Positions 42,174 through 52,917 of a stretch of DNA of 54,815 bases are shown here, in pieces. This stretch comes from Seminavis robusta (Eukaryota > Bacillariophyta > Bacillariophyceae > Naviculales > Naviculaceae). The position numbers and the translations under genes are program-made. The notes under the pieces are model-generated. The model was given only the letters and a program-made list of their open reading frames with translations, had not been told where the DNA came from and ran no database searches. Each line of letters begins with the position of its first letter. The stretch's first letter is position 1. The stretch covers positions 1-54,815 of the forward strand of contig CAICTM010000650.1 of assembly GCA_903772945.1 (NCBI GenBank), given 5' to 3'.

Positions 42174-45100
42174 CTAGTATCGATAATGTTCGTTCTTGCC
42201 CTGTTCTTCGCCTTCGTATACCACAAGCTGCCGCTCAGTTGTCATCCCTGACATGTACGAGCTTTCGGTGTTCGAGTGTCTCGTCGACATTGAGTATTGA
42301 GTCGCTCCAGAGGAGACATGATCCGGAAGATTCACTGTCGTGTCCTCTTCGTCATCTTGCCACCGCTTTTTGTTTATGTATTCATCAGGCATGATATCAT
42401 GCATAGACGAGGGAGGGGTTATGCGATATCCGTAGTGGTAGTTGTCAGTGGTGTAGGAATGACTCGGAGGGGGGTCCATCCCGCGGCGTCGAGCCCTGGG
42501 TGGAGATCGAGGCCTACTGGCGGTGTGTGTCAGTGACTTGGGTGATTCGCCCATGGCTTCGGCCAGTAGTGAAGATAAAGGAGAAAGCGGGACGAAGGAT
42601 TTCTGCGTCATCAGGTAGTCATCTGCGTCGCGACGGTAGATGCTCTTGGACGCGCTTGTCATGGACGACTGCGCGATGGATTCTACATCGTAGACAGGCA
42701 CACTATTGACAAAACTGTCGGGATCCCCGCGACTACTCTCGCTGTGGCTGCTGGCCCTGCTAACGGATTTCAGGATGTGAACACTCCCTTGTTCGGCTCC
42801 AAATTCATCGTCGTGCAGGTCAGCAGCATCATACTCGTCATCATCATGATCATCCTCAAACGTCTCCGCAGGCATGTAACGCTTCTTGTCGACAACTTTT
42901 TGTTTTCTCCTTGCCGGTTCTACGCGGTTCTTTTGAGTGACCTTGAGCTTTCTCGGTGGTTCAACCCGTCTCTCCTGGACTGGCCTGAGCTTCCTCACTG
43001 GCTCGGCGATCTTCTTGGAACTTCTGGCAATAGAAATTCGATCTAAACTCAGTTTGCTCTGACGGCTGATCGTGTCATCATCGCTGCTGTCGCTACTGTC
43101 GCTTTCCTCGTCGACGTCTTCGTCTTCGTCTTGCGCGATATCGATTTCACGTTTCTTGTGTTTCGCTTGGTGGCGTACGCCCCGAAAGTCGTCTTCATCA
43201 TCAATGTCTATATCGTAAACGCTTTCGGGTTTGTTTCCCTCCATGCCAAAGTCGTCGTCTTGGCGCCCTTGTAGCGGTGTGTCGTCCTCCTGTGGTACAG
43301 AGATGACACGGTTCTTGCGCCGCTGAATAGCTGCGGGTTGGATGTAGCTCAGTTTGGATGAAGCATCAGACATCACCGAGGAACCGCTGCTCGATTTTGT
43401 TCCAAAACTCAAGTATCCGCTGGCTCGACTACCGGTATGCTGGATCCTTGATTTCATAGATTGAATCGAGTGCTGAGCGCGGGATCCGTACTCGCTTGCG
43501 ACGTCACTGGCACTGTCGAGAATGTAACGCCCACGTCCGGCAAGACGCCGACGACGACTCTTATTGTAGCAGACAGCCGCAGCAACCGCAACCACGACAA
43601 ACAATCCACTGGCAGCGGCAGCAATGATAGCAACTCTCGGCCCAACGCTTTCGAAGAGGTTGGTAAAGAAGCTCCATACACCCTCATCTGCTTCTTCCTC
43701 AAGTGCTTCAGGTTCAGGTGGTGCGGTGGTATTCGATGGCGTTATGTGAGAAATACCATGCTCCATGGCATGGTTTCTAGGTGGATGAGGCTGGCCTTGT
43801 GCGTGGATTTCTCGGACATTCAACCCCTTGGCATTCAATATGCGAAGGAATGACTTGAGCTCGGGGTTGGATTCATCAAAGAACTGCTCAACTGCCTCGG
43901 ATGCAACCGTTTCCGTGAAGATGGATATGTCATCCTCGCTCAGAGTACGCAAATGGAACACAACGAAGACAACCAGTTGTGTCACAAAGGTCTTAGCATC
44001 TGATCCTCGTCGTAGCTGGTGGACCGAGTCTTCGGACCTAACATACGTTATTGTCATCTGGTAACTCTCGATGAAGTTTTCGCCAAACAACGATTCCAAA
44101 TGACGACTGAGCAATGGCTCTAGGCTTTGGAACACTTCCTCCTTGTGCGCATGCAAATCCGACAATCCTGTTGTTTCAACGTACACTGGAGATGCTGCAA
44201 CAGTCTCGTAAAAAAAGGTTGTGCCGCCTTCGTCTTCAGTTTGAAGTGTAGATGTCGAGTCTTGCTCCAGCAGAGTTGTTTCGGTACCTGTTATTGTCGA
44301 TGGAGGCTGGGCGCTTCCGTTCGTTTGGTCAATTCCTGCTGGCACCAGCGTTGGATTGTTGCCGCTAAGATCTCCTGTGACTTGCGTGGCACCGGCTGCT
44401 TCTATTGTGCCGTTTTCTGACGGAAAAACAATGGGGGCCAACGTGGAGCTCCCAAAGAACGAAAGATAGGGTCCGGGAACCACTGACGCGGTGGGGTCGA
44501 TGTCCCCTTGACCTCCCCCCATTCCATCTCCATCCTCGTCGTAGTCCTCATCTTCCTCGTCATCAAAAAAGGAAGAAAAATCTGACTCTGTGCCATCGCC
44601 GCCTTCCACGTTTTCGTCGACTTCATCATCCTCGTCAAAAAAAGCATCTTGGTTTGTGCCGTCGTCTTCAGCATAGAACCCAACATCTGAGCCATCGCCT
44701 TCGCCTCCGTCCCCACCAGTGTCCATTTCATCAATATCCTGGAACCATTCCTTGTAGAACTCGTACGCATTTGCACTAGAGTCCCCAGGAGGGCCGTCTG
44801 GGTCAAAACCACTACCAGTGTCCTCTGCCGCAGATGTTTCAGTTTCGGTTGCTTCAGGTTGTTGAGAATTGGTACTCTGAACGGCCGCTGTTACAGAGCT
44901 TACCGACTGTAACTGGGTTCCAGAACCTGAAGCACCGCCCGATGCACCAACGTTCTTTTTCAGATTCGTAGCAGACAGGTTGAGAATGATGACAAGAAGC
45001 AAGAATGTTTAACAATACTACAATTTTTTAAACTCACCTGTGGTTGCTCTTGAGCAGTAGACTCTTCTGCTGGGTGATCTGAGTAAATGGAACCTTTCTG

Positions 45101-46783
45101 CTGGTAGTAGCCAGCCACCCAAGCCGGTTGGTCTCCCGCAGCTTGCCCTCCTTGCCCCCCTTGTCCTCCTGTTGCTGATTGTACAGTTTGGCTCTGGGTG
45201 CTGGCCTGCTGTTGATTTTGATTTTGCTCGTTGGGGTTGCTTGGAAGGGGGTAGGCATAGTTTTGCATTTGGTTGCCGGACTGGAAACTGGTGAAGTCTT
45301 GGTTTTGGTTGCCACCCTGTTGGCCTTGGGAGTTGGGATTCACGTAAGGTAATTGCTGGCCTTGGTTGCCAGTCTGCTGAATTTGCCCTTGTTGAGTGTT
45401 TTGGCCAATGTAGGTAGAGTGCTGATTATGAACTCCTCCATACCGGTTGGGAATGGCCCGTGGAGTAAACTCAGAGACCTCAACGGTTACGTCTTTGCCC
45501 TTTCGATCTTCGGCAATTTCGTTCTCATCCACTTCTTCCCCAGTTGCATCGACTTCCACGAGGCCAGCCGACTGGTCCGTTGTTCCAGATGCCGTCGATT
45601 CGGTTTTGGTGGACGAAGAACTTCCATAGAATCGCTTACTGGCGTCGTCTACAGTACCCCCCACATTGTGGATCCACGCAATTGTAGATGAAGAAAGTTC
45701 CTGCCGGACCTCATCGGCGTCTTCTTCTGCCAACGAGAAATCTGGTTCGACCAGCTTTTCCTCACCGCCTTCCTGCGTCAATGTTGGTCCTCGTACTTCT
45801 CCTGCTCTCTGTTCCCCTGAAACCCCAACATGTACGAATGAGAGGATGAAAGAGGAGTCCAAATGGTAATGTGAGGAACAGACTGAAATCAAAAGTGCAG
45901 CCGGACACATTTCCTACCCATAAATAAATATTGAACGAATATACTTACCACCTCCTCGCTTGCATTTCTTTCCCGCTCGCTCTAAACAGTCAATGGGGGA
46001 TCCGGAACCAACCGCTCTCTTGCCCGCTTTGACGGCATTAGGTTTGACTTGGAGACTGCCCACACCACCCCGGGCTTTGAGACCGCGACGCGTCTTTCGA
46101 TTGTCGTCGTTATCGCGATTTCCAAGGTGAATATTGCGTTGGTTATTACTTCCGTGGCCAAAGGCTCGACTTTGTCCAGGTCTACCCCGTCGTTCGCCTT
46201 TGGTGTTACTGCTGGTTGGACCGGGATTGCCGCTGCTCGTGCCACCCGCTGAAGAAGTTCTTCCTAGTCCCGCAGTTCTGTCTTTTTTTGGTTCTACCGA
46301 TACAATTGCGTTGGAGCTGGCGGCATGGTTGTGTCGCGTAAGTATGGCCCCTGAGCCACCATTCTCTGTGCGAGTGGCATGGAATTGGCTGTCGCTGCTT
46401 CGTGTCGTCACTTCCAAGTCGGTTGCGTCTTTTGTTCCCGGTTCGGTCTTTTCTGGTTCAATCTTCCGAGGTGGCTTGGCTGCATTGCCGTTGCTGTTTG
46501 TCTTGCTGCTGCGAAAGAAGGATTCGCGGTGGGTTTTTCGACCAACACCTCCATCTTCCTCTTCCTCGTCGTGATGAAGACTGGTCCGTACACCACTTCG
46601 ACCGCTCCTGGGGCCAACGACGTCGCTTTCTCGGACATTTTTTCGGCCACTCGTTGCGGCGGCAGGGCGCTTGATGGGGTCATGGCGAGGTCGACCGAAG
46701 GAGTTCACGCTGCCGACTGATAGAAGCACCAACAAAAACCCTGAAAGAAGGCTACTGCGCCTCCACTGGAACCCATTGCGCAT
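42174..46783 (-). CDS. Large acidic type I membrane protein, three exons, about 1464 aa
   Basis: Exon 1 is 46783-45949 and exon 2 45816-45038 (intron 45948-45817, GTAAGT...GTTTCAG, phase 1). Exon 3 begins about 44954 (acceptor AAAAAG is weak; an alternative in-phase AG lies about 40 nt further) and ends at 42174. Layout: signal peptide (SSLLSGFLLVLLSVGSVNS), a basic Ser/Arg/Gly-rich region, a Gln/Asn/Gly-rich region in exon 2 (repeats of GQGG and NQ), a strongly acidic stretch (DDEEDEDYDEDGDG), a globular domain before the membrane (HKEEVFQSLEPLLSRHLESLF, TKT-like core FVTQLVVFVVFHLRTLSEDD, residues about 805-925), one transmembrane segment (VAIIAAAASGLFVVVAVAAAV, about 978-1001) followed by KSRRRR, and a long acidic/basic cytosolic tail with DEDEDVDEESDSSDSSDDD and IAEPVRKLRPVQERRVEP-type repeats. 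No known family. The membrane-proximal domain may be SEA-like; inference only. Confidence 0.75.
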
Positions 46784-47472
46784 GATGCCTAGTGTATGAT
46801 ACCAAGGATGGATTGCGTATAGGTGTAAGTATCTCTCGGGTGCGTCGCGGTTGTTTCGTCCTTACGAAATGTTGAAAGAGCAAGGCAGCTCCACTCTCAC
46901 AAAAGTCAAGATAACAAATTCCCAATGATGGATGATGGCGCTACCTCTTCGTATCGTGCTGCAACCATGGAGCTTCTTCATGTCGGCACCTTGACACAAC
47001 TTTTTCGTGAGATCATCCAAATTTTGGCCTTTGGAAGCGTTTGGCCGTTGGATTGGATTTCCAAGCAACACACATTGCACCCCCGGCGCTCAGGACTCCT
47101 GGTCCCAAATGGGACCGAACCTTTGTCCGGGCAATCAAGCACGAGCCCCCGTTCCACAATAGGGCACGAAAACATGACAAAATTAGAAGGATCCAAGCGC
47201 AAAGACTCTCTTGCCTTACATGAAAAATTTAATAAAATTACTACGCTCATACCCTGTTGTCGATCGTCAGGTTAATTGTTCCTAGTTGCCGTGTGGCTGC
47301 AGCCACCGCAACAGAGGGAGAAGGGAATCCCATATCTAGACTCCTGCCACCGTACCGGTATCATGCCACCGCCGCAGCCACCACAAAATCACTGACAACT
47401 CAAACAGAATCATTGGGCTCACTAAAGGCGAAACTTCACGCATGACATTGCACGCAAGAAACACAAACAAGT
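46784..47472. other. Spacer upstream of the acidic membrane protein gene
   Basis: About 690 bp, no supported gene; open frames on both strands lack features. Promoter of the minus-strand gene starting at 46783 is expected here. Confidence 0.45.
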
Positions 47473-49350
47473 CTACCAAAAACCGGCAAGGTGCTGTTGA
47501 CGCTCGAATCTCATCTTTTCGGCAAATTCTTTGGCCAACTTGGCCTGAACAGCACAATCAATGTCGGGAGTAGGAGCCTGGTGGTTCTTCGTAGCCTTGG
47601 GTTTGGTCACCCGACTGGCCCACATCATGGCACGGAATTCTTCATAAGATAGCTTTCCATCCTTGGTTATATCAGCCTTGGCGATCATAGCTTTGGCAGC
47701 CTTCGTAGAGATGACTTGTTCATCAGGCCCAGATCCATTGAACAAGGTCTTGAGGTCATTGGCAGTAACAAAGCCAGTCTTGGAAACATCGAATTCATCA
47801 AAAGCTGCCCGTAGCTTGTGTTCGCTCATCAAAGAGGCTGTGTCAGCAGCAGTGGACAAGAACTCTTTCAAGTCGACAGTTCCATCTTTGTCAAGGTCCA
47901 TCCGTTCCATGACTTGTTTCAATTCCTGATCCGAGAAGTGTATGTTGACAGAACTGAGACTGTTGGCGATTTCTTGTTCTGTCAATACTCCGTCTCTGTT
48001 TGTGTCCATCATGCGGAAGGTAGTTGCTAGCCCAACCATGGCAGCTTCACTCTCATAGGTTAAGTAGTTTGCAATGTAGTACGTAACAGCATCTTGAAGT
48101 TTGTGCTGCATACGAGCCGTCGTCAAGCGAGAAAGGACATCTTGGTTGATGAACTTGTCATGGTATTGATCGTCTTCATTTTCGGTAAATGTATCTGCCA
48201 GGTTGAAATTTTCGTTTTTGAGACACTGCTTTGCGGAAGGTCTCTTGGCAGGGTCCACATGGAGGGCATAATGGATGAACTTCTTGATGTCGGGACTCTT
48301 GATTCCACTGTAGTCAATTTTGTTCGGAAGGTCCTTGGATCCTCTCTTGGGAAGAGTCTTGAAAGGGTAGGTTCCTGTGATCAAGTAGTATGCCAGCACT
48401 CCCAGAGAGTAGATATCTCCCTTGGGTGTAGCTCCTTGCTCGTAGTACTCGGGGGAATGGAAATGTGACTTTTTTCGTTTTTTCTGGGTGCCATTATCAC
48501 TCTCGCTGTCACTCTCGCTGTCACTCTCGCTGTCTGTCATGGGTTCCGTATCAATGGAAAGCAGCGCCTTCTCCGACGAGTCCATGCCAAGATCAATATC
48601 TCCATTCGAGTGCAGCGAATACACTTCTGCCCCTTCAAAGTTGACCAGGTGGAAGGATTCGAGGATTTCGTCTGGGTTTTCCTCATTGACGGTAACGAGA
48701 ATGTTCTTTGGATTGATGAGACCATGTGAAATGGCTACAGATTGCGAGTCCGAGTTTTTAACGTGCAAGGTGTGAGAGTAGTCCAATGCTTTCAAGAGAA
48801 CCAACAGGACTCTGGAGACATCCTTTTCTGAGTAGTGCTTGACTTGTGCCACCTTGTGAACCGCTTCAATAAGATTGTACAAGTTGTCTGTGCGCTCAAA
48901 GACAAAGAACAAGTGCGTGTTGTCTTCAAAGCTCTCAAAGACACGTGGGAAGCAACCATTCTCCATGGCCTTGAGGATAGACAATTCCTTCCAGAAGCGC
49001 TTTTCCAATTTGCGGGGAACAATCTTGACAGAGCGAGGATCCTTGGTGGCCCTGCAGATGCACTTGTACGTGCGGGGCAATCCGCTGATCTTCTCACAGA
49101 GTTCGTACTTGTCCTTGAATTGGGGTTCAGATCCATCCTTGCTGCAGTCATGATGCTTGGTGAAGGTATGATTGTTGAGAATCAACTTCTTGGTAGGATC
49201 ACTGTTGAAGAACATGTTGCTTTCAAAATCAAAATCAAAACGGACAAAGGATTGGAACTGAGCTGAACAGAAAAATGAGCATTTATTTGTTGCATCCAAG
49301 TCATCCAAGCAAAGGCAGGTGGAAGGGATCAAGCTGCGAATATGTTGCAT
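47473..49350 (-). CDS. CDPK-like protein with degenerate kinase domain (pseudokinase) and four EF-hands, up to 625 aa
   Basis: Residues about 82-383 follow the protein-kinase fold (VKI with K109, KELSIL with E122, HGLINPKN 209-216, NFEG 237-240, SPEYYEQGATPKGDIYSLGVLAYYLITG). The catalytic HRD Asp is Leu211, the DFG Asp is Asn237 with Glu in place of Gly, and the glycine loop is lost, so phosphotransfer is unlikely. An SDSE repeat is inserted in the activation segment. After a CDPK-like junction (LTTARMQHKLQDAVTYYIAN) come four EF-hands with Ca-binding loops at D449-E460 (DTNRDGVLTEQE), D485-E496, D521-D532 (ends in Asp, weaker) and D560-E571. The likely role is a Ca2+-controlled scaffold or regulator. 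The start is uncertain: ATG 49350 gives an odd Cys-rich leader, and TTTTTCTGTTCAG near 49270 looks like a splice acceptor; ATG 49215 (MFFNSDPTKK) is the alternative. Confidence 0.85.
   Translation of the reverse strand: MQHIRSLIPSTCLCLDDLDATNKCSFFCSAQFQSFVRFDFDFESNMFFNSDPTKKLILNNHTFTKHHDCSKDGSEPQFKDKYELCEKISGLPRTYKCICRATKDPRSVKIVPRKLEKRFWKELSILKAMENGCFPRVFESFEDNTHLFFVFERTDNLYNLIEAVHKVAQVKHYSEKDVSRVLLVLLKALDYSHTLHVKNSDSQSVAISHGLINPKNILVTVNEENPDEILESFHLVNFEGAEVYSLHSNGDIDLGMDSSEKALLSIDTEPMTDSESDSESDSESDNGTQKKRKKSHFHSPEYYEQGATPKGDIYSLGVLAYYLITGTYPFKTLPKRGSKDLPNKIDYSGIKSPDIKKFIHYALHVDPAKRPSAKQCLKNENFNLADTFTENEDDQYHDKFINQDVLSRLTTARMQHKLQDAVTYYIANYLTYESEAAMVGLATTFRMMDTNRDGVLTEQEIANSLSSVNIHFSDQELKQVMERMDLDKDGTVDLKEFLSTAADTASLMSEHKLRAAFDEFDVSKTGFVTANDLKTLFNGSGPDEQVISTKAAKAMIAKADITKDGKLSYEEFRAMMWASRVTKPKATKNHQAPTPDIDCAVQAKLAKEFAEKMRFERQQHLAGFW
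48497..48532 (-). repeat. 12-bp tandem repeat, three copies, coding Ser-Asp-Ser-Glu
   Basis: TCACTCTCGCTG three times on the plus strand; in the CDPK-like protein it gives the acidic SDSESDSESD insert within the kinase activation segment. Confidence 0.9.
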
Positions 49351-50250
49351 GCGAACTCAAACCCCAACACACCATGCAGATCCAGCATGCAACTTCCCAA
49401 CCTTGAATCTCATCTCCGGTTCGCTTCGCTTCCGGGGAAGCTTGTATTCCGAACAGGAAGGGCTGAAACCGACTTGAACGGGACACCATCATCTATCTGT
49501 TGACTTGACAGACAGCCAGAATCCATGGTTCCAAAACAGATCCATGAGTTCAGTCCGACCATAGACCATAGTACTGTACTAACCGGAAATAGACAGTAAA
49601 GAACGAAAAAGGAACTTCAGATACAGTAGTCAACGTCGTAATGACATAAGCCCAAGATTCCTTCGCGCGAATGATGATCTAACTACTAGCTCATGTATGG
49701 GGCGTAACTACTACTAGTAGCTAGCTAGCTAGTAAAGCATGAACCAGTTGACGCCAGTTACTCGCACATGTACTCGTAGTTGTCTTCCCTGGCCACAAGC
49801 ATCTCAAAAACTGGTAAATAATTTGGTTGCCTCATTCAGAGGCTTAAAGGTCCTGAATTCAATCATCCTAGGCAGTCGGTGCTATCACAGATAGGTCTGT
49901 GTACGGTAGACAAAATGTCACGGTGTTCATACTTGCTCTTCTATTCCAGACTAGATCTATTCCTCCCGCCACAAGTGGGACCTGGCTTGCATGACCTTGC
50001 TTCTAAAGAGCATATTGGGATGCGGCTGCTGGTAAACACGACGTTTTAGATTCTATCTCCATTGTCTACATCTATATCTGTAGGCTGTAGGCTACATGTA
50101 TCTCCGTCATCCGTGGTACGGTAGAGGCAGGTTTTACCGGTAGGGTCTCACAACCAAAGATAGACTGCAGACTGCAGCCAGATGATTGTCGAGCTGCTTG
50201 ATTGGACGTCTGGTTTCTGCTTCGATTTATTGCAGGGGTACTTTTTAAAA
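49351..50250. other. Spacer between the CDPK-like gene and the Rieske gene
   Basis: About 900 bp without a supported gene. It carries the CDPK-like promoter (reading leftward), possibly with an upstream exon, and CTAG-rich runs near 49705-49735. Confidence 0.45.
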
Positions 50251-51862
50251 TCATGATAGGCAGTGAAGACGCAGGTCTGTAGCTAGGCGCTGGTGAAAGT
50301 GATAGGTTGCAATCTGCTTGGAGGGTACGTATCTTCCAGCCTCAAATCCCCGACTCTGCAACCCCAGTTGAACATTTTCGCACAAAAAGACGTCTTCTTC
50401 ATGAACCTGTTCGCTGCTTTGGAGACTTGTGTCTAGATAGGTTGCCGAAGGCACTGGATAGTCAGTTTCGAGGAACCACGCCTTCGTGACTTGCGTCGTG
50501 GCCACGTCGAGGGGGGTAACGAGGTCCAAATCGAGCCACGGGCCGTACCGATTGAGCATGATATTGGGATACCACTGCGCGTAGATTGCTGTTTTGGTTC
50601 CAAATCGTTCATCATCTGCATCGCTTGGCGGCGCTTGCTGAATGGTCAAGTGCGGCGACAAGATTTCGGTGGAGTAATTGGTTTCGTCAATGTTGGCAGC
50701 CAAATCGGCATGGGCAAAGGAGCAATGGTAGCACCCGTCACCGTAGTTGTCGCAAAACACTTTCCAGTTGCACTATTAATTTAAAATAATACATGTCGTA
50801 ATTGAATTCAATCATTGGAAAGGGGGATATTAACCGCACGTGTAAGATGACAACTCAATTAAAAAGCAAAAAGGGAGCAATGATGAGGTGATAGTTTCAT
50901 TTTGCATTCAAGTAACAGCTTACTTTGACCGTGTACTGTTTGGTCTTGACGAGTTTCATGTTGGATAGATCGGGAAGAAATCCATTTTGACCCAACCGGT
51001 CCAAGAACAAGCTTCGACTTTGATCAAACAAGTCTTTGTGACCATTACTACCGTCATAGCCATCTACTTGTTTGTTGCCAGCTGCAGCAAAGTTGAGAAA
51101 GACAACGGGTCCGACCTGCTTGAGCGGTATCTGTTTGAGGCTAAAGTCCTTGGCTCGAAAGTTCTGTATTCCCTTGACATGCGTAGCTTTTGTGAGCCGT
51201 CCATCCAGATTGAACTGCCATCCGTGATAAGGGCATTGAAAGGAAGTCTGTGCATTTGCCCGTTTGGTAAGATTTCCTTGGGTAGACTGTCCCACAAGAC
51301 TAGACGTCAAGCTGATTTTGCTACTAGCACTACTACTACTGTGGCATTGGTTTGTCCACGGTCCAACAAGACAACTGCCCATGTGCGTGCAAACATTGTA
51401 GAAAGCTTGCAACGTTCCTTTTTGGTTGCGAGTGAGCAGATAAGGTTGACCCAAGAAAGTGCCTGTCTGGTAAAAGCCTGGCTTACGAGTACTGGTACTG
51501 GTACTCGCGGAGGAAGTATCCAATGCCGTGACAGCCACCCAGTTGTTCCGGTTGTCCAGAAAGACAGCTTCCTGTTCCAACTGAAAGATCTGAGGGTCTT
51601 TGTACCAAGAACTAGGCGGGCTGAGCGACTCTTCCAAGGGAACCCCAACAGAATACCGAGATACTTCATTCCTCACACGCCTTTCAACTGTTGGACTCTT
51701 GTTTTCGAGTTTGAGGTCCTGACCAGTCAGATAGGGAGCTGCGCTATTAATAGTAGACGGAGATTCCACGGGAGACGAGAGAAATCTCCTGAAAACAACA
51801 GTGGATGCCACGAGGCGTCCATGTTTGCCGGCTCCACTTTTGAAGGCAAGCAGACAACTCAT
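50251..51862 (-). CDS. Rieske-type oxygenase, choline monooxygenase-like, two exons, 486 aa
   Basis: Exon 1 is 51862-50924; intron 50923-50773 (151 nt, GTAAGC...TTAATAG, phase 0); exon 2 50772-50251. The Rieske 2Fe-2S ligands are CTH (C158, H160) and CPYHGWQFNLDG (C210, H213). The mononuclear iron site is in CDNYGDGCYHCSFAH (bridging D325, ligands H329 and H334), preceded by the CNWKVF box typical of choline monooxygenase-type enzymes. The C-terminal ENVQLGLQSRGFEAGRYVPS also fits that group. Members hydroxylate choline or related quaternary amines with electrons from ferredoxin, on the route to glycine betaine, an osmolyte useful to a marine alga; the substrate here is inferred. The first 35 residues are Ser/Arg-rich (STVVFRRFLSSP), consistent with mitochondrial or plastid import. 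About 30 extra Ser/Thr-rich residues sit between the two ligand pairs. This could be a true insertion or a retained in-frame intron. Confidence 0.88.
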
Positions 51863-52542
51863 CGTGACTTGGCACTCTCACAAGCTAGTGGATACAAATG
51901 ACATGTATTGCAAGATTACCCTGCCTGATGTGTATGTATACAACAAACGCAACAAAACCTATTTGTTCTTTGACAGCAGAACCACAGAAATTCCCTCGCG
52001 ACCGTGGGAGGCACAAAAATGAGGATAAATCCAAAGACATTGAAACGTGCATAAAGTATCTTTCCTCATCCACAAGATTCGACTCGACTCGAATCGAATG
52101 ATCGATCAGTTCCAATTATTCGAACGATTCATTCGATTCGATTTCTGTGCCTGTGGTTGTCTTCCGATGCAGCAACTTTCTCTCAAGCAATGGTGCAGGA
52201 ATCACGGAAGCCACAACGTGGTTTGTTCTGACTGCCACCTTTTAAAATTAAATACGGTACATGTACGTAACTACAGCCAATGATCCAAAGCTACCGGTAC
52301 TAGTCTAGCTGGTAATCAAGTCCAGACGCTCTGGAATGCTGTTGCAATTGATCGTACCAAGACTTCTGGACCCAAGATGCAGGTGTTTAAAAAGCTGAAC
52401 TGGCTTAAATAAATCCAAAGATCCAAAGATCCAAAGATTTGCATCTCCGTGGATCGAGGTCATTTTAACGATCTCGATCGAGCCAAAGTTTATGGGCTGC
52501 TTCACGCAGATATTTGGAGCTATCAGTATAAAGGCATCGACG
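51863..52542. other. Spacer upstream of the Rieske gene
   Basis: No supported gene. Contains a GATTCGA-rich stretch (about 52075-52145) and a short (GATCCAAA)3 repeat near 52415-52438. Confidence 0.45.
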
Positions 52543-52668
52543 ATGACGTCCACTGAAGAGAGCACTGGTACCGGCACCGGCACGAAGGAGAAGCGTCCCA
52601 AGCGGATCACCATGGCAGGAATGATTTACGACGTAAGTCCAAAGATATCGTACCGGTATATCGTGTAG
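52543..52668 (+). CDS. Possible first exon or orphan exon fragment
   Basis: An ATG at 52543 opens MTSTEESTGTGTGTKEKRPK followed by RITMAGMIYD. It then meets GTAAGT at 52633, a strong splice-donor consensus; unspliced the frame stops at 52668 after 41 aa. The codon quality up to the donor is gene-like, but no matching downstream exon was found before the copia remnant at 52.9 kb. It may be a gene whose 3' part was lost to the insertion. Low confidence. Confidence 0.25.
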   Translation: MTSTEESTGTGTGTKEKRPKRITMAGMIYDVSPKISYRYIV

Positions 52669-52917
52669 CAGCCAATAGCTACGGTACCGGGAGTTGTTCT
52701 GAAATTTTCTACTGCACTCACTGTACGCATGCACTTAGGCCGACCGAGTGCTGGATGCGACAATACCATTGTGGATTGATTAATCTAACGATCTAAGAGA
52801 TGTAAAGTTTGTATTTCCAAATAAGTGAGCAGTTATTGATTAGTTATTTTCTAGAATAAGCCTGCTAATTGTAAAGCTGTAAAGCTGGAATTGTAAGCTG
52901 TATCCCGTCGCACTCCC

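Noticed and set aside
45982..46720. Several open frames on both strands over exon 1 of the acidic membrane protein gene
   Set aside because: Shadows of a GC-rich coding exon; the minus frame with signal peptide and matching splice sites explains the region.
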